From an uncultured Verrucomicrobiota bacterium (GTDB taxonomy: Bacteria > Verrucomicrobiota > Kiritimatiellia > CAIQIC01 > Lenti-01), in the NCBI GenBank assembly GCA_937860055.1, contig CALMBO010000029.1, positions 310,001-374,000 of the forward strand: DNA of 64,000 nt, written 5' to 3'. A program made the position numbers and the translations under genes. Shown in pieces: positions 1-9,019 of the stretch; within the stretch, counting starts at the first letter, position 1, and each line of letters starts with the position of its first letter. Under the pieces are notes generated by a model. The model was not told the DNA's origin. It ran no database searches and saw nothing but the letters and a program-made list of their open reading frames with translations.

Positions 1-538
1 CATTGTTCTCGATCACATGGTCGGCAAGCCTGCTTTTCCGGCCCACCGCCCACTGACTGGCCACCCGCGCCCTCGCCTCTTCGGGCGAAAGGCCGCGACC
101 CGCCAGCCGTTCCAACATCGTCTTCTCGTCGGATGCCACGCAGACCACGGCATCCCATTCCTTCTCCATCCCGGCCTCGAACAGCAGCGGGACCACGGCC
201 ACGCCGCGGCGGCCTTCGCGTCGGATGCCGTCCGCCCAGGCCCGCATCCGCCGGATCACGGAGGGATGCAGCATCGCATCCAGGCGCTTCCGGGCGCCGG
301 CGTCCGCAAACACGATCCGCCCCAGGCGGATTCGGTCCACGCCGCCATCGGCCGCCCGCACCTCCTCGCCGAACTGGCGGACAACCGCCTCCACGGCTTC
401 GCCGCCGGGAGCGATCAGCGCATGGGCGACCTCGTCGGCATCCATCGTTTCCGCGCCCCACCGTTGCCAAAAACCGGCCACGGTGCTTTTTCCGCAGGCG
501 ATTCCGCCGGTCAGGGCGACGCAAATTCCGTTCTTCAT
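1..538 (-). CDS. coaE: Dephospho-CoA kinase (partial, C-terminus off the left edge)
   Basis: Catalyses the last step of coenzyme A synthesis, ATP-dependent phosphorylation of dephospho-CoA at the 3'-hydroxyl. The first 179 codons are visible. The P-loop GGIACGKST lies at residues 11-19, followed by a DADEVAH motif, an LHP motif and a VPLLFE motif, all typical of CoaE. The family is usually about 200 residues, so only some 20 are missing. The ATG lies 4 bases downstream of the stop of the preceding membrane-protein gene, so the two are probably co-transcribed. A GAGAGG stretch touches the ATG directly, so the ribosome site is not ideal, but no better in-frame start is visible. Confidence 0.93.
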   Translation of the reverse strand, partial: MKNGICVALTGGIACGKSTVAGFWQRWGAETMDADEVAHALIAPGGEAVEAVVRQFGEEVRAADGGVDRIRLGRIVFADAGARKRLDAMLHPSVIRRMRAWADGIRREGRRGVAVVPLLFEAGMEKEWDAVVCVASDEKTMLERLAGRGLSPEEARARVASQWAVGRKSRLADHVIENN

Positions 539-542
539 CCTC

Positions 543-2669
543 TCACCACGGTTTGGCCGGGGCCAGGGGCGGCGCTTCGCCGATGGCCAGGGACACATCC
601 TCCGCGCGGAACCCCGCCTCCTGCAGGGCACCCGCGTGGCGCAGGATCTCCTGCGCCTCCTCGTTCCCGGCATCCATGCGCAAGGCATGGGCGGCCCGGC
701 TCATCGCGATCTCCATTTCGCCGCCTTCCAGCGCGGCACGGGCCTGTTCGGCCAGCGTCTGCGCCAGGCGCGCGGACAACGGGCTCTGTTTCAGCCGGAA
801 GACGCGGTACTTCCGGTTGGCGAACTGCGGCACGAAGGATTTCAATTCCTCCGGCCGCTGCTCGAACAGGCGGGCCGCGGCATTCGTCGCCGGATCCAGC
901 GCATCGACCATGTAGCGCATCTGAAGACCCGGCTGCAGCTCCGAAAACTCGCCCATCGAATGCACATAGATCGTCGCGCCCTGCGCCTCCATCCAGTCGC
1001 GGAACTCCGCTTCCTCGCCCTTGAAGAGCGCCTCGCCGTATTCGCGGACCTTTTCGCGGATCTCCGGCGATTCGAACTTCGGATGCAGGACCACGGGACA
1101 GCCTCCGTACGTCGCGATGCCGGCGCTGATGCCGAAATTCGCCAGCACAGGTTCCGGGGCGGCATATTTTCGCAAATGGTCCATCAACGCCTCCGTCTCG
1201 GCCGCATACACGTTCGGGCGGCCCCAGTAGAGCGGCCCGTGCCAGTCGGGGGCGTTGGGCGCCGCCACCACCGGGGATTCCTCCCGGCGGAGAGGACCCC
1301 TCCAGGGCTGGCTGGCTTCCACCAGCCATCCGCCGGCCAGCAGGGCCACCGCACAACCGCGAAGCCAAGGACGGCCGATCCGATCCAGCTGCCCGGCCCA
1401 CAGGCCGACCATTCCGCAGGCGAACACCGCCATCCACACGTGAAACCGGAAAAAGAGGATGAAGGAAACCAACGACGCCAGCAGGAAGAAGAGAAGGGAG
1501 GGGAAGTCGGCGAATGCATGCCGGTTGCGTACCGTGCCGCGAATCAAAGCCCAAACCGCGACGGCCGTCAACACCAAAAGGAAGGGAAACCACTCCCACA
1601 GCAAGGCCCAGGAGGTGGAATTCAGCGCCGGCGCCCACAAAATCCGCTGTTCGAAGGTCAATTGAGAAGGATCGTCGGGACGGATGTTGAAGAACCGGAG
1701 CTTGGCCCACAACAGCGAGGCGAAGTGGCTGTAGGACGGCAGGTAGAACGCCGAGAGGGCCAGGACCGCCAGCAGCGGAAGCAAGACCAGCACGACCCGC
1801 GTGGCCATGCGCTGGCGCTGGGCCACGGGTGCGCCGGCCAGCAGCATCCCCCACCCCAGCCCCATCGCCGGCGACAGGAGGAATCCATGCGCGCCCAGAT
1901 AAGGATTGCGCAGGCCCGCCGCCAGCAGGACGGCCATCATGGGCACCGCGCGCGTCCACAGGTCTTCCCTGGACATGCGGCCGCGCAAGGCGTCGACCAC
2001 ACCCCAGGCCATGAACAACATCAGGTAGAACTGCACCAAGTCCCATGCGCACAAGGCCAGGGCGGCCAGGGCGGCCGATACCCAGCCCCAGAACATCCGG
2101 GCGCGGAGACTTCCCGCGCGGTTGCGCGCCCACGCGCCGATAGCCAGATGCCCGATCAACAGGGGAAGCGCATTGTTCTCGTGCGACAATTCCTGGCCGG
2201 TCGATCGCGCGACCGCGCTGATGGCCACCGCATAGAAGGCCGCCGCCCAGAAGCCTCCAACCGTTCCTCCCCCCATCCATTTCACCCAGAAAAAGATGGC
2301 CGGAACCGAGAGGCAGAACCAGGCCAGATGGAGCCAGCGGATCTTCTCGGCCAGATTCCGCGTGCCGGGCCAGAGCTTGGCGGCACGGGCATAGGCCCGT
2401 TCGGTGCCCAAGGTGTCCACTTCGCGCGTGACCACGCCTCCGGGATACTGGATGCCCCGATCGATCTTCGGCAGCTCCCCGTCGCGATAGACCATCTGGA
2501 TGCGGCGGAACGCCAGTGCGCTTTCCAGCGAGAAGGGGATCGATCCGTTCGCCGTCAGCTGCCGCTGGGCATCCAGGACATGGCGGCGCGTGGCCACCGC
2601 CGTGGCTACCAACAGAACCAGCAGGCCGATCTGGGCCAGGCTTTTCAGGATTCTGGAAACTCCATTCAT
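543..2669 (-). CDS. Polytopic membrane protein, distant STT3/GT-C-like
   Basis: A 708-residue protein with one N-terminal membrane segment (residues about 10-30), about ten more hydrophobic segments and a soluble C-terminal third. A YPGGV motif in the first large external loop and a GQELSHENNALPLL stretch before a membrane segment recall STT3-type oligosaccharyltransferases. The C-terminal part has a short helical, TPR-like end. The ATG overlaps the stop of the upstream exonuclease gene (TGATG), which indicates translational coupling and decides the start. A longer in-frame reading would run inside the exonuclease gene and is rejected. The family assignment is weak; it could be another GT-C glycosyltransferase. 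Confidence 0.55.
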   Translation of the reverse strand: MNGVSRILKSLAQIGLLVLLVATAVATRRHVLDAQRQLTANGSIPFSLESALAFRRIQMVYRDGELPKIDRGIQYPGGVVTREVDTLGTERAYARAAKLWPGTRNLAEKIRWLHLAWFCLSVPAIFFWVKWMGGGTVGGFWAAAFYAVAISAVARSTGQELSHENNALPLLIGHLAIGAWARNRAGSLRARMFWGWVSAALAALALCAWDLVQFYLMLFMAWGVVDALRGRMSREDLWTRAVPMMAVLLAAGLRNPYLGAHGFLLSPAMGLGWGMLLAGAPVAQRQRMATRVVLVLLPLLAVLALSAFYLPSYSHFASLLWAKLRFFNIRPDDPSQLTFEQRILWAPALNSTSWALLWEWFPFLLVLTAVAVWALIRGTVRNRHAFADFPSLLFFLLASLVSFILFFRFHVWMAVFACGMVGLWAGQLDRIGRPWLRGCAVALLAGGWLVEASQPWRGPLRREESPVVAAPNAPDWHGPLYWGRPNVYAAETEALMDHLRKYAAPEPVLANFGISAGIATYGGCPVVLHPKFESPEIREKVREYGEALFKGEEAEFRDWMEAQGATIYVHSMGEFSELQPGLQMRYMVDALDPATNAAARLFEQRPEELKSFVPQFANRKYRVFRLKQSPLSARLAQTLAEQARAALEGGEMEIAMSRAAHALRMDAGNEEAQEILRHAGALQEAGFRAEDVSLAIGEAPPLAPAKPW

Positions 2670-3595
2670 CAGAACAGGCTCATCTGGTCGTTCGAAGGAC
2701 GGGAAGGGACCGGCTTTGCCGGAGGCGCGGAAGCCCCCTCCCCCCGCTCCATTTCCGCGACAAAGCGGTGCAGTTCGTATTTTTGGAAGAACTGCTTCAG
2801 CCGCGGCGCATCGGGCGCGGGCGCCGCGATCTCCCTCCAGTCCGGCACGCCGGGCACATTCCGGTCCAGCGTCATCAGCGACACATTCAGTTCGGCGGTG
2901 GCGCGGCCGGCCTGCACCTTTCCGCGCAGGCTCTCTGATTCGATCTGTGCGGCCTGCGCAAGGCACTCCGGCAGCGATCCGAACCGGGAGAGGAGCTTGG
3001 TCGCCGTCTTCGGGCCGATGCCTTCCACGCCGGGGATGTTGTCCGCCGAATCGCCGATGAGCGCAAGCCAGTCGACGATCTGGGAGGGCCTCACGCCCGT
3101 CTTGGCCGCGACGCCCGCCGCATCCAGTTCCTCGTCCGTTTTCGTCGGCGGCACGATGCGCACGCGTTCGTCCACCAGCTGCATCAAATCCTTGTCGCTG
3201 GTGGCCAGTCGAACGGTCGCGCCTTCCCGCGCGGCCCGGTCGGCCAGGGTGGCGATGACATCGTCCGCTTCCTGCCCCTTGATCAGGATCATGGGAATGC
3301 CGGCGGCTTCGAGGAATTCATTGATGAGGCCCAGTTGCGAGCGCAAGTCGTCGGGCATGGGCGCCCGCTGCGCCTTGTAGGCCGGGCATTTTTCCAGGCG
3401 ATGGGCCGGCGATCCGCCATCGAAGGCCACCACGAGGCGATCCGGATGCCATTGGGCCTCGAGCTGGCGGAGCATCCGGATGAAGCCAAACAGCGCGTTC
3501 GTCGGCCGTCCTTCGCGGGTGGAGAGGTCGCGCACGGCGTAGAACGCGCGGTAGGCCACCGCGGTGCCATCCACAATGAGCACGGATTGATTCAT
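2669..3595 (-). CDS. Stand-alone 5'-3' exonuclease (PolA N-terminal domain type)
   Basis: A 308-residue protein matching the 5' nuclease domain of DNA polymerase I without the polymerase, like YpcP/ExoIX proteins that remove RNA primers and flaps. Metal-binding acidic residues are visible: D9, D59, E109/D111/D112 in QEADD, D134/D136 in TSDKD and D182/D185. The helix-hairpin-helix-like GDSADNIPGVEGIGPKTA follows from residue 181. The C-terminus has a proline-rich tail. Its stop overlaps the start of the next membrane-protein gene by one base. Whether this genome also has a full-length PolA cannot be seen here. Confidence 0.88.
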   Translation of the reverse strand: MNQSVLIVDGTAVAYRAFYAVRDLSTREGRPTNALFGFIRMLRQLEAQWHPDRLVVAFDGGSPAHRLEKCPAYKAQRAPMPDDLRSQLGLINEFLEAAGIPMILIKGQEADDVIATLADRAAREGATVRLATSDKDLMQLVDERVRIVPPTKTDEELDAAGVAAKTGVRPSQIVDWLALIGDSADNIPGVEGIGPKTATKLLSRFGSLPECLAQAAQIESESLRGKVQAGRATAELNVSLMTLDRNVPGVPDWREIAAPAPDAPRLKQFFQKYELHRFVAEMERGEGASAPPAKPVPSRPSNDQMSLF

Positions 3596-3747
3596 GATCG
3601 GAGGGTCGGTTTCAGATTTCAGGATTCAGGAAAGGGCCCGGAGCCGGAACATCCCGCGCGACATCCCCGGGCGCCGCGCGCCCACGGGATCCGGCGGGGT
3701 CCAATTCCCTTGGCTCGCCCGGGTGGACAGAAGACCCAAAATGAAAC

Positions 3748-3788
3748 GCCGGATTTCCACGCACGGCGAGCCGCCCGGGAAATCCGGC
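3748..3788 (-). terminator. Candidate intrinsic terminator of the pilus-like operon
   Basis: A perfect 11-bp inverted repeat (3748-3758 with 3778-3788, arms GCCGGATTTCC) with a 19-base loop starts 16 bases after the secretin stop codon. On the minus strand it is followed by a T-rich stretch (GTTTCATTTT). The rest of the gap 3596-3804 holds no gene that I can support. Confidence 0.55.
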
Positions 3789-3804
3789 AAAGGTCGGGAA
3801 CTCC

Positions 3805-6800
3805 TTACGGAGCCACGGCGGCCTCGGGGGCGGCCGTCTCGATGCCGGCGCCCGGCAATGCCATGTTGTCATCGCTGTGGATCGGACGGCCGGCCGGATC
3901 GACCAGGCGGGCGGTCACGAAGATCAGCAGGTTCATCTTCTTGCTGTTCTGCCCTTCCGAGCGGAAAAGCCAACCCAGCACCGGGATGTCGCCCAGGATC
4001 GGCACCTTGTCCTTGATGGTGGTCAGTTCTTCGCGGATCAGGCCGCCCATGACCACGGTCTGGCCGTCCCAAATCACGATGGACGTCGTGACATTGCGGC
4101 TGGTGAAGACCGGCTGGGGCATGTTGAAGAAGTAGGTGTCGCTTCCGCTGATGGTGATCGTGGAGCCGTATTGGATCCAGTCGACCAGTTCGGCCACTTC
4201 GGGCGCCATCACGAGATCGATCGTGTAACCATCGGGGCCGACGGTGGGCGTCACGTTCAGGATGACGCCGGTTTCGCGCGTCTCGAAGGTGCCCGGGGTC
4301 ACGATGGGCGCCATCGTCACGTTGCCGTCCGTATCCACGGTCGGTTGCGTCAGGTCGAATTCGGTCGGATAGATGATCTCCTTGACGACCTGGATCTGGG
4401 CGTTCACGCCGCTGCGGGTGGTCACGCGCGGAGCCGACAGCAGATCGCTGGCGCCGTGCTGCGACAAGGCCTGAAGGACCACGGTCACCTCGGGGTTCGT
4501 CAGCACGCTGGATGCGCTGAGGATGCCGCCGAGCGGCGTCTGGGAAAGGCCGCGGGTGATCGGGGAGGCCGGGGAGGTGCGGAAGTTGTCCACGTTGTAG
4601 TTGAAGAACCGCAGGCCCTGGGAGAACCCTTCGTTGTTGGCGTTCACCTGCATGCGCTGCCCGGAGCCGTCGTTCTTGGTGGCGAACTCGTAGTTGTCGT
4701 TCAGGATCCACTGCAGGCCCAGCTCCTCCAGATCGCCCTGCTCCACTTCGATGAAGCGGGCTTCGATCTCGACCTGGTTGGGGACAATGTTGATCTGCTG
4801 GAGGATGCGTTCGAAGGTTTCGAGGTTGTCCGCCGTGTTCGCGACGATCAACTGGCTGATCGCGGAATTGTAGGTGATGGACGCGCCGGCCGGGAACTTC
4901 ACGCCGGCCTTCTCGAAGAAGGTCTTCACATCGGACTTGGTAACGCTGACGTTGCCGGCCATGGACTGGAATTCATCGTCGCTCGCGGCCGGAGCCTCGC
5001 GCTCGACAACGACATCCATGAACGACGGCTGCACGGGATACATGCGGGTGATGATGTTGCCCACCGGCGCATCGATGGGCGTGATGATGACCGCGCTGTC
5101 TTCGATGCGGTATTTCAGGTTGGCCACTTCGGTGATGTACTTGATGGCGTTCAGCATGCTGATGCGGCGCAGGCTCAGGGTGATGTCCCGGACGCCCGCC
5201 GCGGCGCCGCCGGACATCGGCATTTCCGCGCCGAGATCTTCGCCGCCGAATCCCCCCCAATCATCCGCCGCGGCCGCTTCCGGAGCCGGAGCGGGCGTGG
5301 AAACCATGGCGCCGCCGGACTGGCCGAGGTTCAGGATGATGTTGACGCCCTTCTTCTCGGGATCGGCATTGATGCTGGCCTCCACGAGGAAGGCCACCAC
5401 ATCGGCGATGTTCGCCTGGCGGAATTCGACCAGCGGGATGATGATTTCCTCCATCTTCGCCTGCAGCTGGGCGGAACCGGGCTTGGTATCCACGCCGCCG
5501 GAACGGCCGACATCTTCCGGCATCTCGAAGGAGCTCTTCGCCGGGGGGCTCCAGCTCTTGCGCACATCCGTCACCATGCCCTGCACGCGGGCTTCGCGCT
5601 CGTACGTGGCCAGCTTGAACTTGTCGGCCTCGATCTTGCGCAGGTAGCGCATGGCGCTCTTGTGGTAGGGGTCGCGGACGAGGATCTTCTCGAAGAGGGC
5701 CGAGGAGCGGTCGTAATCCTTGAGCATGTACCACTGGCGGGCCTCGTCGTACATGGAGGAGATATCCTGGGCCTTGCTGATCGTCGCCTCCTGGTCGGCG
5801 GGATCCTTCGGAATGAGCGCAAGGGCTTCCAGCTTGGCGAGCTTCTTGCTCAGCGCCTGGGCGCCGCGATGGTCCGGCGCGTTCGCCAGGGCGGAGTCCA
5901 CCAGCTTGCGGGCCTCCGGCAGACGCTCATTCTTCTGGACCAGCTCGCGGGCGCGCAGATACTGGGCTTCGGCCAGGCCCCACGAAATCTGCTGGCGCAG
6001 CTCGGCGGTCTGGGGCCGGTCGGGCAGATTGCCCAGGGCGGCGGAAAAGGATTGGTCGGCACTGGCATAGTCGCCATCGCTCATGGAGCGGAAACCGGCT
6101 TCCGCGGATTTCCGGGCATCGGCCTCGGCCGCCTGGCGGCGGATTTCTTCCTGCTGCGCCGTTTCCTTGGCGATCTTCTTCAGTTCCCTGGAATCCAGCT
6201 TGTCGGCGTCCTTTCCGCCCTTCTTGACTTCTTCCTCCCCTTCCGTGAAATCAGCGACCGCCTCTTCCGCCATTTCCTCGGCGGGGGCCATCTCTTCATC
6301 GGACGGCGCGGCAAAAGGCTCTTCGGAAACCGCCTCTTCCACCGGAGCAATCGCTTCTTCCTCGGCGACAACCGGCGCGGCTTCTTCGGCAAACAGATCG
6401 CCCAGGACATCATCGGTCTCGGCGGGAGCAGCCATCTCCTCCGCAGGAGCGGCTTCTTCGGCCACGGCAGGCTCCACTTCTTCGGCGGCGACGGCTTCTT
6501 CGACCGGCGCTTCGGCAACCGGCTCTGCTGCGAGATCGGCAAACGGATCGGCAGCCACCTCTTCCGCAGGGGCGGCTTCTTCGGCCACGGCCGCTTCTTC
6601 CGCGGGAGCTTCGGCGACCGGAGCGATTTCCTCGGCAACGGCTGCTTCTTCCACCGGCGCTTCGGCGACCGGCGCGGCTTCCTCGGCCGCGGGTTCAACC
6701 GCCGGAGCCGCGGCATCCGGGGCCTGCTCCGCCGTGGAACCCACATCGCCCAGGAGGGCGTCCAGATCGAGATTGTCCTCTTGGGCAAACGACATGCTGC

Positions 6801-6846
6801 CGAACAAGAGAGACACCGCCATCGCCGCGACCATGCACCATTTCAT
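3805..6846 (-). CDS. Type IV pilus-like outer-membrane secretin (Amuc_1098 family)
   Basis: A 1013-residue outer-membrane secretin, probably forming the gated ring of a pilus-like complex. Residues 1-21 are a signal peptide (MKWCMVAAMAVSLLFGSMSF). Residues about 23-205 are a highly acidic Ala/Glu/Pro repeat region, and about 210-400 are TPR-like helices. Two periplasmic ring-domain segments follow. The secretin domain runs from QVEIEARFIEVE (about residue 692) to the VPILGDIPVLGWLF signature (about 960). The ATG at 6846 is chosen because AAGGAGGAG (6853-6861) lies 6 bases upstream and a signal peptide follows; an upstream ATG at 6942 would bury both. It is the last gene of the operon. The acidic region is unusually long for a PilQ-type protein. 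Confidence 0.9.
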   Translation of the reverse strand: MKWCMVAAMAVSLLFGSMSFAQEDNLDLDALLGDVGSTAEQAPDAAAPAVEPAAEEAAPVAEAPVEEAAVAEEIAPVAEAPAEEAAVAEEAAPAEEVAADPFADLAAEPVAEAPVEEAVAAEEVEPAVAEEAAPAEEMAAPAETDDVLGDLFAEEAAPVVAEEEAIAPVEEAVSEEPFAAPSDEEMAPAEEMAEEAVADFTEGEEEVKKGGKDADKLDSRELKKIAKETAQQEEIRRQAAEADARKSAEAGFRSMSDGDYASADQSFSAALGNLPDRPQTAELRQQISWGLAEAQYLRARELVQKNERLPEARKLVDSALANAPDHRGAQALSKKLAKLEALALIPKDPADQEATISKAQDISSMYDEARQWYMLKDYDRSSALFEKILVRDPYHKSAMRYLRKIEADKFKLATYEREARVQGMVTDVRKSWSPPAKSSFEMPEDVGRSGGVDTKPGSAQLQAKMEEIIIPLVEFRQANIADVVAFLVEASINADPEKKGVNIILNLGQSGGAMVSTPAPAPEAAAADDWGGFGGEDLGAEMPMSGGAAAGVRDITLSLRRISMLNAIKYITEVANLKYRIEDSAVIITPIDAPVGNIITRMYPVQPSFMDVVVEREAPAASDDEFQSMAGNVSVTKSDVKTFFEKAGVKFPAGASITYNSAISQLIVANTADNLETFERILQQINIVPNQVEIEARFIEVEQGDLEELGLQWILNDNYEFATKNDGSGQRMQVNANNEGFSQGLRFFNYNVDNFRTSPASPITRGLSQTPLGGILSASSVLTNPEVTVVLQALSQHGASDLLSAPRVTTRSGVNAQIQVVKEIIYPTEFDLTQPTVDTDGNVTMAPIVTPGTFETRETGVILNVTPTVGPDGYTIDLVMAPEVAELVDWIQYGSTITISGSDTYFFNMPQPVFTSRNVTTSIVIWDGQTVVMGGLIREELTTIKDKVPILGDIPVLGWLFRSEGQNSKKMNLLIFVTARLVDPAGRPIHSDDNMALPGAGIETAAPEAAVAP

Positions 6847-6935
6847 CTGGGACTCCTCCTTGGAACTGAAACGAAGACGAAGATGCTTCTTCGTCTCGCC
6901 CAACATCTGTTTATCGACATCCATCATTATGTAAA

Positions 6936-8009
6936 TCACCACGTGGGAGCGGGCTCCGCAACCGGAGCCGGCTCGCTCGGACGAGCTGTCGCCGCCGAGC
7001 GTTCTTCGCTGCTCAACAGGGGAACCGTCACTTTTTCGCCGGTTTTCACGTTTTGGATTACCACGTTTTCGCGACGTATGTCAACGACCTTGTATTCCAC
7101 TCCGCGAAGCACAAAGACATCCTTGAGCCGCTGGACCGGCAGGCGGCTGCGGTCCACCAGGAACACGAACAGGATGGCCAATTCCTGCTGCGTGACGGGC
7201 TTGCCCTTGACCAGCATCACCGGACGGTTGTCGGACTGGCGGATCATCGTGAGCGTCTCGCCGCCCTGCCCCTGCGACGCATAGTCGGCCACGGCATATC
7301 CCAGGATTACATCGCCGACCTTGGCGAAATAGGTCCGTTCCAGCGATTGCAGGTTCAGCTGGAAGCGATCGGAACCGTCCGGCATCTTCTGCGTGCCGAC
7401 GAACCGCAGATAGAACGGAACGGGCCGGATGGCGGCCACGCGCAGCTTGACCACCGGGTCGGGATATTTCTCCGGATCCTTGGGATCGGTCCGGGGGGAG
7501 GCGTTGATTTCCTCCAGATTGGTGAAACCATCGTTGTCGAGATCGCCGGAGGCATCCGCCGGATCCTGCGGATTCAGGCCCATGGCCAGCTCCGCCTCGT
7601 CGGGAATTCTGTCGCCATCCGTGTCCAGCGTCTTGATGTCCTTGATCTCCGGCTGCACCGCCAGGCAGAACGGACATTCCAATGCCTCGTAGGGAATGGG
7701 ACGGCCGCACTTCACGCACGCCACGCGCAGTTCGCTGACGGTCGTGCGGTCGCTCACGGCCAGCATATTGGTCGCCTCGGCCCGGGCTTCCGCCAGGATC
7801 GTGTCGAACGGGACGGTATCCGTGAGGGCGACCGGCGTCCCCTTCCAGGTGATGCGCGCCAGGCTGGGCTTGGCGGCATCCTTGTCGGACTGGATCCGCT
7901 GCACCAGCAACACGCACGAAACCAGCAGCGCGATCAGCGCCACCAGCAGGATCACCTTTTCATAGTGGTCCCGGATCCAATCATGTTTTCCTCGGGGTGC
8001 CTGGCTCAC
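6936..8009 (-). CDS. Amuc_1099-family pilus-like protein with zinc ribbon and calcium-type repeats
   Basis: A 357-residue protein with one N-terminal membrane anchor (residues about 15-35) and a periplasmic remainder. In the middle, a CVKC...CPFC ribbon is followed at once by DTDGDRIPDEAE and DLDNDGFTNLEE loops, the pattern of thrombospondin type 3/dockerin-like calcium sites. Two beta-rich PilP-like segments follow near the C-terminus (VGDVILGYAV, VFVLRGVEYKVVDI). I choose the GTG at 8009: it overlaps the upstream stop (GTGA), has GGGGAGGAG 5-6 bases upstream, and leaves the membrane anchor at the N-terminus. By position it should link the inner-membrane PilM/N part to the secretin, as PilP does. 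Confidence 0.8.
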   Translation of the reverse strand: MSQAPRGKHDWIRDHYEKVILLVALIALLVSCVLLVQRIQSDKDAAKPSLARITWKGTPVALTDTVPFDTILAEARAEATNMLAVSDRTTVSELRVACVKCGRPIPYEALECPFCLAVQPEIKDIKTLDTDGDRIPDEAELAMGLNPQDPADASGDLDNDGFTNLEEINASPRTDPKDPEKYPDPVVKLRVAAIRPVPFYLRFVGTQKMPDGSDRFQLNLQSLERTYFAKVGDVILGYAVADYASQGQGGETLTMIRQSDNRPVMLVKGKPVTQQELAILFVFLVDRSRLPVQRLKDVFVLRGVEYKVVDIRRENVVIQNVKTGEKVTVPLLSSEERSAATARPSEPAPVAEPAPTW

Positions 8010-9019
8010 GGATTCTCCTCCCCTGCTGCATTGGCGCTGGCGGTCTCGGCAAAGCGGTACCAATCCACCTCGAGACGGACATTGGGCAGTTCCTGGCCGG
8101 CGGTGACGCGCAGCTCGCGCGGCAGGATCTCGGTTTCTTCCCGCGGAGCGGCAGAGGCGCCGGCGGAGGGACTCTGCCATCCCGCGGTCGAGACGGGCCT
8201 CGACGCCTCCGGTGCGGCGGCTTCCTCCGCCTTGGGCGCCACGACGGCGGGCCGGGCGGGGTTGGAAACCTCCATCCGCGTCACCACCACGAAAGGCGCG
8301 GCCTGGGCCAGCCGGTCGAGCACCTTCCAGTTGGCCTTGTCCTGGGCCCGGTAGCTCAACACATAGTGTTCCCGGGTGAACAGGCCGTCCGGATCCCGGT
8401 ACAGCTCGGTGTTGGTCGGAACCACGGCCTCTTCGGTCCGGTTGCGGCCGCGGCGGAACTCCTCTTCCACCGGCGCGGCCTGCGCATCCTTCTCAAAAAC
8501 AGTGCGCTCCACCGAGATCAATTCGCCGATGCCGGCGTCATAGAGGATCCCGCACAGGATGGCGATGGACTTGAACTGGTCCACCAGCCGGGGCAATTCC
8601 TCGTCGGAGGGCGAGGCGCCTTCGATGTAGCGCTGGACGCCAAAGGCGAAATTGGGCGCGATCGCCACCGATTTGGCGCGGGCGTCGATCAGCAACTGGC
8701 GCAGGCCGTCGCCCAGCAGGCGGCGAAACTCGTCGCGGTCGATCGTCTTCGCCTCGAGCTGGCCTTCGCGCATGCTGGCGAACAGGCCGTCGAGATATTC
8801 CTGGTAGATCTCCAACTGCTTGCGCATCGTCTGCACGTTGGTTTCCGACGGGAACACCGAACGGTTGGTCAGGCGTTGCAGGCGCCCCTGCACCGAAGAC
8901 AGGTTGGACAGCCCGTCGGCGTAGCGGCCGTGGGCGCTGAACAGCAGATAGAACAGGGCGGCGGCCAGCAACAGGACCACCAGCCCCCCCACCAGCAATG
9001 GCATGTGTTTGCGACTCAT
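8006..9019 (-). CDS. Amuc_1100-family pilus-like protein
   Basis: A 337-residue protein with a single N-terminal membrane segment (residues 7-28), a coiled-coil region (about 35-110) and a mixed alpha/beta periplasmic domain. The domain plan and gene position match Amuc_1100 of Akkermansia, a surface-exposed protein studied for its effects on the host; it is structurally PilO-like. The start ATG overlaps the stop of the PilM-like gene (ATGA) and the end overlaps the next gene (GTGA). An Ala/Pro/Glu-rich linker occurs at about residues 255-300. The sequence relation is inferred from layout and characteristic segments, not from an alignment. Confidence 0.8.
   Translation of the reverse strand: MSRKHMPLLVGGLVVLLLAAALFYLLFSAHGRYADGLSNLSSVQGRLQRLTNRSVFPSETNVQTMRKQLEIYQEYLDGLFASMREGQLEAKTIDRDEFRRLLGDGLRQLLIDARAKSVAIAPNFAFGVQRYIEGASPSDEELPRLVDQFKSIAILCGILYDAGIGELISVERTVFEKDAQAAPVEEEFRRGRNRTEEAVVPTNTELYRDPDGLFTREHYVLSYRAQDKANWKVLDRLAQAAPFVVVTRMEVSNPARPAVVAPKAEEAAAPEASRPVSTAGWQSPSAGASAAPREETEILPRELRVTAGQELPNVRLEVDWYRFAETASANAAGEENP

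Noticed and set aside
225..3380. Long plus-strand open frame opposite coaE, the STT3-like gene and the exonuclease
   Set aside because: It mirrors well-supported minus-strand genes in GC-rich DNA; its translation is Arg/His/Gln-rich with no domain.
6844..6942. Upstream ATG at 6942 as secretin start
   Set aside because: It would place 32 polar residues before the signal peptide and include the Shine-Dalgarno site in the coding region.
3877..7284. 1135-codon plus-strand open frame opposite the secretin
   Set aside because: Antisense of a clear secretin gene with signal peptide and ribosome site; the translation has no recognisable fold.
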